Shown one piece after another: positions 1 to 10,849 of a stretch of DNA of 64,000 bases (the stretch's first letter is position 1; each line of letters begins with the position of its first letter). This stretch comes from Emydura subglobosa (taxonomy: Eukaryota; Chordata; Testudines; Chelidae), in NCBI GenBank assembly GCA_007922225.1, contig ML679946.1, positions 90,863,313 through 90,927,312 of the forward strand, in the 5' to 3' direction. Below the pieces are notes generated by a model. That model saw nothing but the letters and a program-made list of their open reading frames with translations. It did no database searches and was not told where the DNA came from. The position numbers were made by a program, and so were the translations under genes.

Positions 1-579
1 TTAAACAACCATAATATTTTGACTTTAAAATCTGGGAAGCTGTCTTTTGTAGTTGGTTTGTACTGTTCTTTATTGATGATTTTTTTCTGTCTTTTTCCTG
101 ACTGGGTTTTATATGAGTAGTCCTTCTAAGGACTGCCAAATATTTAACAGTAACCAGCGTGGATAAAATCAAGTGACCTCCTCTATTAGCTCCAAAGGAA
201 ACAGGCAGATGGAAATATGCCTCCCAAAGGGGTGTAATAGTTTGCATGTTCCTACTGTGTACCTGGAAGCCCCTTCATCCACTTCCACCCTGCCTCTGAT
301 CTTGAGGTTTCTTGCCTACTCCCCAGTTTCAGCCTCCTTACTTGTCACTCTATGCTATCCCCTCCAGAGTAACCTCTCTTGGCTCTCCCTTATTCTATTA
401 ACCTACCTTCTCCTTCACTTCTGGCTACATCCCTTCTGTGTACCCTGATTTCCTCCATCCGTACAAAACCCACCTGTCAGTCACCATTCCTATCCCTTCA
501 ATTATCATGCCTTCCCCCTTTCACTTCCAACATGGTAGGAAATGGAAAGAAACAGTCAAGACAAATGTGACTGCATAAG
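1..579. other. Intergenic, nothing recognised
   Basis: No gene, exon or terminal repeat could be identified. The stretch from about 200 to 570 is pyrimidine-rich on the + strand and may be the eroded 5' part of the L2-like LINE that follows. Confidence 0.4.
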
Positions 580-1440
580 TAGGCTTAGTGTTCAAAGCAA
601 TCTCAATCTTGTTTTGCCCCCTCTGGTCCACAGAAACTGCTCTCACCAGTGTTCCAGAAAACCATTTCCTAATCAAATCTCAAGACCTATACGCCATTGT
701 CATCTTCCCCAACAGGTATACTGTCCCAATGTTGATAATGCTCTGCTCTTTGACATCCTGTCTCCCATTGACTTTCATGACTCTGTCCTATCTTGATTCT
801 CCTCCTGCCTCTCTGGACCTTTTTCAGCATCTCTTCTTGATGCTCTTCCTCCTCCTCTCCACTACCCCTCACTGTTCAAGTCTCTGAAGGCTCTATCCTG
901 GGCCCCTTGGCTTTGAGGTTGAGGTGGTGGCAAGCTATCCCAAGCTCAATGAGAAACAAAAGGAAGCTCATAGTATTTCCTTCCAAGCCCTCTGTCACCT
1001 GCAATGAAGAACAGATGCAGCATAAACCCAATATGCTCCCCGTCATTCAGGCCTATAACTTAGGAATGATCTTCGACTCCTCTCTGTCATAACCAAGTCC
1101 TCTTCCATTCCGCCTCCACTGTACAAGTCACTTGTACATGCCTTGATCATTTCTGCTTTGATATTGGAATCTGTTCCTCTTGGTTCTGTGATAATAACCT
1201 CAGAGTCTCTCCAACCCATCCAAAGGGCTGCTGCTGAAATTTTCTGCATCCACCAGTTCAACCTGGTCATCCTCTTCTCTTTGAGTCATTTTATCAGCTC
1301 CTCATTGCGCTTGGCATTAAATTCAAACTACTTGTCCTTGTCAGAAAGGTCCCTATGTCATGTAGTCCTAGCCTTCATTCATGACTTTGTCTCCTTTTAC
1401 ATTCCCTCCTCATCTTCTTTTCTGCACTGATTAAACCAGC
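580..1440 (+). mobile_element. L2-like LINE fragment (reverse transcriptase part)
   Basis: This looks like an ancient non-LTR retrotransposon remnant. Seen on the + strand: a GSILGPL-like motif near 893, then KLIVFPSKPSVTC (about 964-1000), then VIQAYNLGMIFDSSLS (about 1045-1090). That order matches the middle and C-terminal part of L2 reverse transcriptase (GSVLGPLLF, then KTELIVFPSKP, then NLGVIFDSSLS). A later stretch near 1205-1330 fits the conserved 'LQxxQNAAARL ... FKLLVL' tail. Frames are broken throughout and the catalytic box is not readable. The family call rests on these motifs and their order. Confidence 0.6.
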
Positions 1441-1950
1441 CTTGATACTCTCTTCTTCTCCTCTGACATGCATCTATCTTCTTCTATGCTACTCCTTGTG
1501 CTGTAGTCTGAATTTCTAGAGAGAAGGAGCTCTCTGCTGCCATCTATTGGTGAACTGGAGAAAGAGACAAAAAGCCAACTTCATTTTGATTGTTTTCTTA
1601 AAAATTCATTTATGTTTTGAGTGTAGGGGTAATGAAATATGAAATATTAGCCTTATTGCATGTCAAAAGGACAACAGAAATGAAGTTAGTGTCCTGAGTA
1701 AGGATATTAACTCATTCCTTCACTATTGAGTAGAGAAACTTGGATACAAGCCAGATATGAGGTTAAAGGGATTTCGACCTTTGGCTAGGAGCAAATCCCT
1801 GGTGGCAAGGACTCTGCTCAAGGGTCCTCCGTGCTATTGAACCCTTCCTCCCACACCTTCCACAGTGCAATGGCAGAGTGCAATGGCTAAGTGAATTCTG
1901 ATAAGAGCCCTCCAACCTAGCAGCCCTAGTGCTGTAAGTATGATAGCTGG
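1441..1950. other. Intergenic, nothing recognised
   Basis: No gene or clear repeat terminus was seen. The 15-base string at 1625-1639 resembles the start of the LTR family at 24367 and 55861 (GGGGTAATGAAAT), but the match does not continue far enough to call an LTR. Confidence 0.35.
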
Positions 1951-2248
1951 GGTTTGGTCTACACTTACCCCGGCGATTCAGTGGCAGTCAATGGGAGTTA
2001 CACAAACTACGCAGAAAACTTGCGTAACTCCTGTCAACTACTGTGCTTCTCTTCTGCGCACCATCTTCATTGCACTGCACTGATGGGAACCGCGTTCCCG
2101 TCGAAGCAGCGCTACGCCACTTGCGGGGGGTGGATTAACAGCGTCGACTTCTGGATCGACTGAGCGAGTCTTCACTGACTGCTCAGTCGATCCAGATAAG
2201 TCGATCTGACGGCGGCGACTTTGTCGCCATCAGTGTAGATATAGCCTG
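1951..2248. mobile_element. MITE, family M1 (TIR GGyTATGTCTACACT-like)
   Basis: About 300 bp with complementary ends: a GGTTTGGTCTACACTTACC-type left end and a CAGTGTAGATATAGCC right end. The inside holds further short inverted repeats, for example the TCGATCCAGA and TCTGGATCGA arms at 2150-2200. Related copies lie at 24741-25036 and 25060-25320. No coding capacity. Probably a non-autonomous DNA transposon; the superfamily is uncertain. Confidence 0.65.
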
Positions 2249-2885
2249 GGTTAGATGTTAGAGCCTCCAGACCTGGTGAAGAGACCCTATTGCAGCAAGA
2301 GATGATGCAGAGGTGATTATAAGGTATTTCTCCACAGCAGATGCTTCTGCTGGGAAACTCTTCTCCCCCCTGTGGGGTTGGAGGGATCTGCCTGAATGCA
2401 CTCCTGGACTTCACTGACAACAAAGCAGCAGTGTTTTCCTAAGACATCTACATCAGCAGGTAAGGAAACTGAAGTGGAGGACTACTGCCAAAGATATTGT
2501 GGGGGGAGAATGTTTTACTTATTTTTTATATAAATGTGCAGTTGATTTGTTGTTGTTTTTGCCCCCACCCCAAGTAATGCTGGTTCTTTTTCCCTCAATA
2601 AAGTTATTTGTTTTATATATAGATTCAGTGCCTGCAAGAAGAGACACGTTCATTGCTTGTTAAAGGCAACCAGGGAAGGTATTTAGTGTTCCGAGGTTTT
2701 TGGGCATGGGGGGAGGGAAGGTTTTAAGCTGACATATTCGTTATTTTAAGAGGAACCCCTAAATACTTGAACCTGAGTCTAACAACTGACAACACCTGGT
2801 GGAATAGCTTTCCAAAACCTGTTAATCAGATCACCTGCCTTGCAATGTTCAAATCCCTCCTAAAAATTATATTTCCTGCAAAAAT
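2249..2885. other. Intergenic, nothing recognised
   Basis: AT-rich unique-looking sequence with no exon or repeat terminus that could be defined. Confidence 0.35.
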
Positions 2886-3745
2886 TGTAAGATGTAGCCC
2901 ACAGAGCTAGCTTTAGCATTTATTTTATTAAGCAGCAATGCAAGGAACCTACAGGCCTATAACCTGTAACTGCTTCAGCAGTTAACATAAAGCTTGAGGC
3001 CTATGAAGTTTGGCACAGATAAATGGCCTAACAGTCACCCCTAGGTTTTGAGGACCTGGGAATACAGTGTTTAAGGGGGAAGTTTGTCCATAATGACACC
3101 AGCCAATCACAGGAACATGAGCTAACACCAGCTTTTGGATATTTTAGGATGGGAACATCTGCAGATGTCTGACTATGAGAGTGCCACATGGCAGCAAATG
3201 GACATATATGATAATCAGCTGCGAACATTAATATACTAACCTGTAGGAGAAGGGCACCCCAACATTAGTAGAGTGAGGAAATGCAAATAAGGAAGAGGGG
3301 AGAAACCCCTACTGAATATGCATTAGACATAGTAGTGCCAGCGTAAAATATTATAAAAGTTGTATCCCAGGCTATGGGCAGGAGGATAGAAAGAGATGTA
3401 GTCCTTGGGAGGTGCCAGAATGATGGCCACTGGTGATGAGAAGGAAGGTGATGGTGATGAGGAAGATAATAGCTAACATTTCAGGTTGTTCTGCAAGGGA
3501 TAGTGTGAGTATATGGATGTTCAGATGTACATTCTGCATCTATCTTGCTGGATTAGAGTGTTTCTGACTTTACTAAATGTATTAATGAACTATTGTAAAT
3601 ATAGAATGGTTCCTGAAGTGTGAGTATTTGCAACTGTGCATATCGGGGTTCCAAACTGAGTAGTAATTTTAATAAAACTGGGCCTGATCTTGGGACAAGA
3701 ACTTGTCAAACCTCAGAGTGATTATTGGGAATTCTTAAGTAATCA
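2886..3745 (+). mobile_element. Solo LTR (endogenous retrovirus-like)
   Basis: An 860-bp block starting TGTAAGATGTAGCCC and ending near ...AATCA. It has the internal order of an LTR: a TATA-like box (ATTATAAAAG, about 3350) followed about 320 bp later by a polyadenylation signal AATAAAA (about 3671). No internal gag/pol sequence or partner LTR was found next to it, so it is read as a solo LTR left by recombination. A target duplication is not visible at these ends, so the boundaries are approximate. Confidence 0.6.
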
Positions 3746-4425
3746 GTATAATTAATATACAATTCATACATTGGGCTACAAAGAAATGAAGAGAAACCAA
3801 ACCATGAGCCATTCCTTAATTGACTAACTAGCTATTATGATCATCTTTCTCTTCTTGGCTCTTCTGTTTATGTAATGACATGTCAAATCAAGATTGTCTG
3901 TCCTTTCTGGGCAGGGGCTTTCATTATTTGTTTGTGAAAAAACTACATTTTTGGGGAAATAAATGTCTCCAGGTACTCGTGTGGATCTTTCATAACACAT
4001 CAGGGAAAGAAACATATTTTAAATGGGGAACATCATTGTAAACCTGCAAAAATTGGCCTGGGAATTCCTAGGCAAGTGAAGTACCTGAAAATAGTATACT
4101 TCTATCTCCTAGATTTGTTACTCCTGGTGGGAGGGCATGAGCACACCCCAATACTCCTAATATTTAAAACATCCTAACATAAGCCTTGGCATGCTTTAGT
4201 AAAAGCAAAAAACCCCAAACTAATATTGGTCCCCATGAGGTACTTACTACAGACTTAGCTTTATTGCCATAAAATTTTAATGAGAAAAAAAGCATTGAAG
4301 CATTTAATCAATTAGTCATTCTGTTTTAATAATAAAGGCAAGTCATATAGTTCTAGATCTTAAATATTATTTTTCATTCAGTTTCCTTACTTCTGAGGAG
4401 AATGCTACAAAAAGTTATTTTTTTA
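3746..4425. other. Intergenic, nothing recognised
   Basis: AT-rich sequence without a supported gene or repeat. Confidence 0.35.
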
Positions 4426-4551
4426 GGACCCAATCCTGCAGACACTTAAACATGTGCATAACTTTACTCGTGTGTTGCCCCGTTGAACACTATGGGGGTA
4501 TTCATATAAGTAAAGTTATGCATGGGCTTAATTATTTCTAGAATCAGGGAC
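4426..4551. repeat. Short dispersed palindrome, family B
   Basis: An imperfect inverted repeat of about 125 bp. One arm carries CCTGCAGACACTTAAACATG and GCATAACTTTACTCG; the other carries the complement (AAGTAAAGTTATGCATG). Related copies occur at 39936, 45439 and 53234. It behaves like a small hairpin-forming MITE. Confidence 0.65.
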
Positions 4552-4767
4552 ATAGATTCAAACTGGTATAAAGTATGAGATATGCTAACAACCTGACTCA
4601 CAAAAAGTTTTTTGACTAGTGAATGATTTTTATGAATAACTGAAGAACATGCTCCTTTTTCTTTTTTATAGTTATTCCATTTTTGTGCAACAAAGCTTTA
4701 CTGTTGCCTGTAGAGGAAAGATGTCTTATTTAGCGCCTCAGGAACAACCAGTCAGGAACCAAAAATA

Positions 4768-4815
4768 ATAGTTTAATAAAATATAAATAAAATAAAATAA
4801 AAACTAAAAATATAG
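4768..4815. repeat. A/T-rich simple repeat (AAATA)n-like
   Basis: Alternating AATAAAATATAAATAAAAT units; low complexity. Confidence 0.8.
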
Positions 4816-4867
4816 TTTAAGAGTTTTTTGTGGTCTATTTGGCATACATGAAATAAATTAGAGATAC

Positions 4868-5152
4868 AAGGTTGGTAAGATAATATCTTTTATTGGGCCA
4901 ACTTCTGTAGGTGAGAGAGCCACGCTTTCCTGCTACACAAAGCTCTTCTGCAGGTCTGGAAAAGGTACTCAAGAGTGTCACAGCTAAATACACAATCAAC
5001 TAGACAGTTCTGCATAAGTAGTTCTCTGTTTTGATCTTGTGTGTAGCTGAGTACCTTTCCTAGACCTGAAGAAGAGCTCTGTGGAGCAGGAAAGCTTATC
5101 TTTCTCATCAACAGAAGTTGGTCCAATAAAAGATATCACCCCACCCACCTTC
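4868..5152. mobile_element. Fold-back MITE with about 130-bp terminal inverted repeats
   Basis: The left arm (AAGGTTGGTAAGATAATATC, TTTTATTGGGCCAACTTCTG, AGCTCTTCTGCAGGTCTG) is repeated in reverse complement on the right (CAGACCTGAAGAAGAGCTCT-like, then CAGAAGTTGGTCCAATAAAA, then GATATCACCCCACCCACCTT). Nearly the whole 285 bp can fold into one long hairpin. There is no coding sequence. Confidence 0.8.
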
Positions 5153-5358
5153 TCTCTCTGATATTCTGGGACTGACACATCTACAGCAACATTGCATACA
5201 CAAAATAAATTGCCATTCCTGCCAGCAAACCAAGGACTTATTGCCTCCAGCAATCTAAGGACTTTTACCATTCAGTGTTAAATTACACTGTTATTTATAA
5301 GCTGCTCTGAGATTTTTCTAGAATTACACTTATTTTCTAGGTTATGAATCCTTCTTTT

Positions 5359-5432
5359 AGGGCAAAATCCAGAGCCCATTAAAGTTCATGGGAAGACCTC
5401 CCCTGACTTCAGTGGGCTTTGGATCAGATCCT
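5359..5432. repeat. Short dispersed palindrome, family A
   Basis: About 74 bp. The arm GGGCAAAATCCAGAGCCCAT pairs with AGTGGGCTTTGGATCAGATC around a short centre. Other copies are at 23851 (split by a MITE), 57872 and 59005. Confidence 0.65.
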
Positions 5433-5496
5433 TACTGCCATGCAGCTACTTCAACTCACCACAGACCTGGGAGTACTGGCATTGATTTCAATGGAT

Positions 5497-6149
5497 TGTG
5501 ACAGGGCCAGACCTGAGGGCTACAGAGAGTAGTAGAGGGGGTCTATATTAGCCCCAGAATGAACAAAACCCTGTTCCCTGGGTGATCCAGCTGGGGCTAC
5601 CCTGGGGCAATTAGGCCAGCTGAGGCCAATCAAGGAGCTTGCCCCAGCAGTTAAAAGCCTCCCTGTCAGGCAGACAGGAGCAGCTAGAAGGGAGTTAGGA
5701 GAGCTGAGCTGAGCTGAGCTGAGCTGAGCTGAGCTGAGCTGAGCTGCTACGGGACTTGGAGCAACCACTGCCACATACTATAACCCCAAAGGTACCAGAG
5801 ACAAGGGGGGTACCTGTCTGGCTACAGCCAGGGACCTAAGGCACAGGCCTGAGGGAGAACCCCTCCCCACCCAGTTCCAGGAAGCAGACTGTGAGCAGTG
5901 GGGCCAAAGACAGGTGACCCAGGGAAAGGAGTATGTCACAGACTGGGCAGTTTGAAGACTACTCCACACAGGGTCCCTGGGTCGGGGTCCAGGGTAGAGG
6001 GCGGGACCGGGCCCCTCCCCGCTCCCACCCAGGCACATCATAGTCGTAGCCGAAGAGGGCACAGTACCCACGAGAGGGCTGAACAAGCCGCCCTCGCCAC
6101 AGGATGGTGAATTGGGCACTAAAGCTTTTGGGCCAACTTCAGGGTGACA
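5497..6149. mobile_element. LTR-like repeat block
   Basis: About 650 bp bounded by TGTGACAGGG and AGGGTGACA, GC-richer than its flanks. The TG...CA ends and size fit an LTR, but no clear target duplication, TATA box or polyadenylation signal was found. It may be an LTR of an endogenous retrovirus or Gypsy element, or another repeat class. Confidence 0.4.
5701..5745 (+). repeat. (GAGCT)9 microsatellite
   Basis: Nine perfect tandem copies of the pentamer GAGCT inside the LTR-like block. Confidence 0.95.
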
Positions 6150-6720
6150 GTATACAATGTGATCAGTGGATGCTGCTTACCTGTACAAAAAGAAATGTGA
6201 CTGTAACAAGTGTTTAAAAGCCTGTGAGGTTACCCTATGACTCTGGGAAAAGTCTGACTCACTTAGCCATTGTAAGATAAGAAAAAGACCAAATATATTC
6301 TAGGAACTTTGTTTTGAGAACTGGACTTTTGTTTATATTCCCAGGCTGTCTGAATGTTGCCATTTGTGAAGCTGGGCATGTTCGAGTGAATATGACCACT
6401 GGAAAAATGAGCTAAAGATCCTTATGAAAAAGCCTCAATTTTTTTTTCCTCTGTCGCTTAAAAATTCTAGAGTGACTAGAGGAGAAAGTCTTTTAGCATG
6501 TGTGAGTTTAGCGTATGTCCTTCCCTTCTTACGTTTCCCCTTTCTCTTTTACTGTCTGTTCCAAATTATAGTTGTTAGTACCACCTTCCTGATCACAGGA
6601 CTTGGCATTCCTCAGAACTAATACATTGACCTTTACTAATCTAGCTCTTGGAGTCTGCCAGCTCATCTTATGTCACCCTTGCTGGTCTGACACTGAGAAA
6701 AAAGAACTCCAGCCAGCAAC
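6150..6720. other. Intergenic, nothing recognised
   Basis: No gene or repeat terminus supported. Confidence 0.35.
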
Positions 6721-7189
6721 TAAAGCCTGGTCTGCATGACAGAGTCAGGTCGATATAAGTCACCTTGCAGCAGCCTAATCATGCGTGTGTATACACTTAA
6801 AATTTGTCTCCCATCAATGTAAACGCCCCATTATGGCGACACAGTAACACCACCTCCCCAAATGGTTCTGAGCCATGGTTGATGTACTGAGGTTGATGCT
6901 GTGAGAGTGTAGTTGCTGCATTACTTATGTGAACCCTAACAGTCCTCTAGCAGCTGTCCCACAATGCTCGACACTGACAGCTTTGGTCATAATTGTGAAC
7001 TCCTCTGTCCAGAGGTCACGGAAGCCAAAAGTCTCTTCCACCCCATTTAAAACCCTGCAAATTTTTTGAAATGCCTTTTCTTGTTCATCCAGATTGACAA
7101 GCACACTTAGCAGCGCTCTACTGTTGTGTGCAACTGCCTAGCTGCCCATGCCAGCAACATGCTCCAGCCATGCTCTAGCCTGGAATAGA

Positions 7190-7450
7190 CAGGAGATATT
7201 TAATGTCCTGGGTCTGTGGGGAGAAGAGGATGTGCAGGCCCAGCTACAGAGCAGCCATAGAAATGTGGACATCTATGAGCAGATTGCATAGGGGATGCAG
7301 GAGAAGGGGTACGACAGGGAGCAGCAGCAGTGCTGCGTGAAAGCAGAGAAATTCTGGCAGGCATCCCAGAAGGCTGTTGAGGGCAACCATCAATCCAGTG
7401 CTGAGCCACAGAACCATTGCTTTTACATTCTTGGGGAAGCCTTCACATGA
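7190..7450 (+). pseudogene. Myb/SANT-like DNA-binding protein remnant (Harbinger ORF)
   Basis: The + frame starting at 7190 reads through a trihelix/Myb-SANT-like domain: VLGLWGEEDVQAQL, HRNVDIYEQIA, then MQEKGYDREQQQCCVKAEKF and WQASQKAV. In Harbinger elements this second protein binds DNA and helps the nuclease. An in-frame TAG at 7289-7291 falls in the middle of the domain and a TGA follows at about 7448. Several conserved positions differ (for example REQQQCCVK where RTxxQCRxK is usual). It is non-functional. A domesticated gene is unlikely because of the stop. Confidence 0.75.
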
Positions 7451-7591
7451 CCCTGCAGACTACCATGGATACCTCTGAGGAGCTGAAGACACAGAACTTT
7501 GGCATGAGCTGTGAAGATTAGGGTGAGGAGCATAGGCGTGCACAGCACATTTCATTAGGGTGTGCACCCAGGGAATTTTCATGACCTTTAT

Positions 7592-7948
7592 CAGGGGTGT
7601 CAAACTCAATTCCACCGGTGGGCCACATTTGAATTACCCGCCGGCGGAATTCTCGCTGCGTCCTAGTCTCCGCCGAGAAATGTCACGAGGAACGGTATTT
7701 CGGTGGCAGATCGTGGCGAGTTCCCATCTGCCGCAAAATCTCGCAGCTCCTTCTCTTTCGGCGGCAGCTCGCTGTGTCTTGCCATCCGCCGAGAAATTGC
7801 GCGCCCTCCACTCTTTCGGCGGCAGCTCTACCCTCCAGCATCAGCTTGAAACACAGCCAGATGGCGCCGCATGCCACATCCAAAAAGGTTTGCGGGCTGG
7901 ATACAAAAGGCTGAATCTGGCCCGTGGGCCGTATGTTTGAAACCCCTG
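7592..7948. mobile_element. MITE with CAGGGGTGTCAAAC ends and internal GC-rich tandem units
   Basis: 357 bp with terminal inverted repeats CAGGGGTGTCAAAC (left) and GTTTGAAACCCCTG (right). The interior is unusually CpG-rich and contains three imperfect tandem units of about 58 bp (about 7667-7840), each ending in a TTTCGGCGGCAGCTC-like string. The CAGGGG ends suggest a hAT-type element. No 8-bp duplication directly abuts the ends. A CATTAGG(G/A)TGTGC string lies on both sides, but about 30 bp out on the left. Confidence 0.65.
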
Positions 7949-8364
7949 CATTAGGATGTGCCTGGGCACACTCCGTACGCACACCTGTTTGAAACTCCAC
8001 CACATTCCAGTCCGTCCCAGCAGCCGAGCATGGGCAAACCTGATGGTGGGGAAGGCACTTTAGGTAAGTGTGTGAATACATTTCCCATTACAAATGTTTA
8101 AATGCACTGATGGCACCTGACCCCTATGTAGCAGAACATAGCTATCGACTTTTCATTAATTTACTTGAACTAGAAGAGGTAGTAATACAACAAAGAGAGG
8201 TACAGTTGTTATCTGGTTTTCATTTCTCTGTAGAGTTAGGTGCGGGAGAGGGGCATGTGGAGCAGTTTGTTTATGCCTGCAGGGATGGCTCTTGCATTCT
8301 GCTGAGAGATCTCAATGAAACTTTCATGGAGGTACTCTGCAATCCTCTCCCAAAAGCTTCTAGG

Positions 8365-8580
8365 TGTTCTGCCAGGTGGAGTCGGCAGCAACAAGGGCCA
8401 GGTTCAATATCCAGGGGTCCCTCTTATTAATATAACAGAACCGTCTTGAGCCCCTACCCAGTAATCTGAGAAAATTAAACACCACCCCTGGGGGCCACTA
8501 AGAGGCAATACTTCCCCACTTGCAAGCACTGAGTCTGTGTATAGCAGAGAAAACTTTTAATAAAAAGAAGAAAGGAACCT
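8365..8580 (-). mobile_element. LTR fragment, family L1 (minus orientation)
   Basis: The sequence from TGTTCTGCCAGGTGGAGTCG onward runs parallel to the start of the LTR at 55861 (CTGCCAGGTGGAGTTGGTAC, then CAACAAGGGCCA, then CTCTTA...AACAG). It is also complementary to the end of the LTR at 24367-25987. The match stops at about 8580, so this is a truncated copy or one cut by the next insertion. Confidence 0.65.
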
Positions 8581-9480
8581 GGTGTTGGGTGGGGGATCAA
8601 TTCAGATCAATTCATGTGCCCACAGCTGGGTGCCCAATAACCGTACCAGTGAAGACCAGGATTTAATCTCTTCAGTGCAAAGCTATTGTTTATTGAAAAG
8701 CAGGTATCACAGGCAAATAGAAAGGACTATACAATGCCTTTCCTTTGTAAGCCTCAAATTTCCCAAGCATAAACCCTCAGTAACTATGCTGGCCCCACAC
8801 AGTATCCTGATTGGTAAGCAAAGCAGATGAAGACTGACTCTGTCTTCTTCAGGTTCCTTCAGGTCCTTGGTCTATTTTCTGAGTTCCTTGCAGTGGGGTC
8901 TTGGCTATCCCGAGGTCCTCTGATCTGTGATTCCTCGGAGCAGGGTCTAGGTTACCCCGAGGCCCTCTGGTCTCACGTTCCTCTTCTGTCCGACAGTATC
9001 ACAAGCCCTCTTGGATATATGAGATATAGATAGAAAAGCTAGATACCATGTGATCTTCCCAGTACTTAAACCCTCTTCTCAAAGAAGTCACATGTCCCCA
9101 AAATATGCAAAATATGCTTTGCCAGCGAATTATCGGACATATTTCAGTTAATTCATAATTTGGGAGGGGGTTGCAGGGATTGGCTGATATGCACTTTCCA
9201 TAAACTACACCCCTCCAGGCACCTGATGTCACATCATTCTACGGGGTCAGTTGACCCAGTCAGCTAGCCCCAGATTCACCAGTACACACCTCCACATATA
9301 TACATCAGGCGAACTGCCCATTGGCTGATCATGACCATTTGTCTTCCACATCAGCATAGCTGTTTAGAGTCTGGACAAACATTTGTGACACACGTTGATG
9401 CCAAGTGCAAGTCTGGCCTTTTCAGTGATTTTCCCAGTCTAGTGCTATGAGGCCCTGCTCCCAGAATCCTCTAGCACTCA
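8581..9480 (-). mobile_element. Unclassified LTR-like block
   Basis: The complement carries a TTCAATAAACAATAGC string (about 8690) that would serve as a polyadenylation signal for a minus-oriented LTR. A 45-bp unit is repeated imperfectly in tandem at about 8894-8940 and 8943-8988 (each with CCCGAGG.CCTCTG.TCT). Ends are not defined, and part may belong to the interrupted Harbinger element. Confidence 0.35.
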
Positions 9481-10582
9481 GGCTCACAAAACTTGTTCAT
9501 TGTGATACTATATAGTGATTCAGCACTGTCCCAACACCTGGCATTAGGTTGGGAAAACAGCACATCAGACTGTGACAGAGGACCTGGAGGGTGAATGTTG
9601 CAGTCAGTCTGAAGAAGGAAAGAGTGGACAGGAGAAAGACACAGGAGTTCCAGCAGGAAAAGGAGAGGGAGATGCACCAGGGCATAGTGGGGTTTCTCTG
9701 GCAACAAACATGGATTCTGCAGACACTTGTGGACCTATAGGTTCAACAATCACAGGCTCATCTCCCTTTGCAGTCCACGGAAAGCTCCATTTTAGCACCT
9801 CTATACCCCCACAACATTCCACGTGGCAAAAGGGCTGCATTCCTACCCCTACTACTCCACACCAGGGAAAAATAAGGATAATCACAGCTTCACATACAGC
9901 AACCGCGGCTTTCACAGGTCAGTATATGTGTAGCCAGAATGGACATGAATGTTCTTTCCTCTTAATTTCTGTTCAGTTAATTTATTAACAAGTATTTAAT
10001 GTATTTGCTTTTAAATTGCACATCTTTTTTGCACTGGTTTTGTTATTCAATGATATTCTTATATTTTGAAAATTAAAAATCTTTGTTTGCTCACACCATA
10101 TGCTGAAGGATGCCTCGCATTAAAAGTACGCACTTACTTATTATTCTACAGTGTGATAGTACTCATAACATTAGTGACAATGTAATAATCAAATGTATAG
10201 CAAGCACCACAAATTAATAGGTGCACTAACGATGTTATATTCATAGATGTACACCAAACACGACACAATCCCTAACAGGCCAAAAATTGCAGGGCCAGGT
10301 AGAGCACGCTGCATTACCGGGGCCAGGATCGTCCCTATGGGGGTGCGGGGCCCAGGGCAAACCACACTCTGTGGGCCCCCCGCCCACCTTCCGCCTGGTC
10401 TGTCATGCAGCTGGGAGGACCCTGGTAGCAGCTACTCACCTCCCAGTCGGTCCCCACTCCCAGCTGGGAGGTGGGCTGCTGCTGCCCGCCTCCCCCCTTG
10501 TCTGGCACGGAGCCCCCACAAAGCACAGGGCCCAGGGCTGTCACCCCGATTCACCCTAGGGACAGCTCTGACCATGGCTCCA
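9481..10582. other. Probable Harbinger interior and a GC-rich patch
   Basis: No intact gene. 9480-10250 is probably non-coding interior of the Harbinger relic. 10290-10570 is GC-rich (proline/glycine-coding in all frames) without recognisable domains. A 138-codon open frame at 9572-9988 has no recognisable motif. Confidence 0.3.
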
Positions 10583-10765
10583 TGTTAAAATGCTCTTTCA
10601 AGGCCTCCCTCAGCCATATAGCTCTGCACTGAGCTCTTCTAATACCCCTTGTGTCAGGCTATTCATATAGACAGACATTCCACCTCTGCCCTCCACCCTG
10701 TGACAACTTCCCCCGCCCCGCCCATGCCTCACAAATATTGTGCAGGACATAGCAAGCTGTGGGAT
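10583..10765 (-). pseudogene. PIF/Harbinger nuclease (transposase) C-terminal remnant
   Basis: On the minus strand the frame reads YPTACYVLHNICE (about 10763-10725), then after a stop PDTRGIRRAQ and REALKEHF (about 10650-10585). 'xxVLHNxCE' followed by an 'R...IR..LxxHF' tail is the signature of the C-terminal end of Harbinger/HARBI1-type DDE nucleases. At least one in-frame stop separates the two parts, and the catalytic core upstream is missing or unreadable. Confidence 0.8.
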
Positions 10766-10849
10766 ATTGGGTTATTTTTCTCAGAGTGATACAATTTTAT
10801 GAGTAAATAACACTATTGTCCCTTAAATCTACCAAAAGCAGAGTTAACT

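Noticed and set aside
5701..5745. Immunoglobulin switch region
   Set aside because: Only nine pentamers, no constant-region exons or long switch array nearby.
7683..8081. 132-codon minus-strand open frame
   Set aside because: Runs across the CpG-rich MITE and its flank; a composition effect in a repeat.
9572..9988. 138-codon open frame as a gene
   Set aside because: No recognisable domain, within repeat-derived DNA, start context and composition unremarkable.
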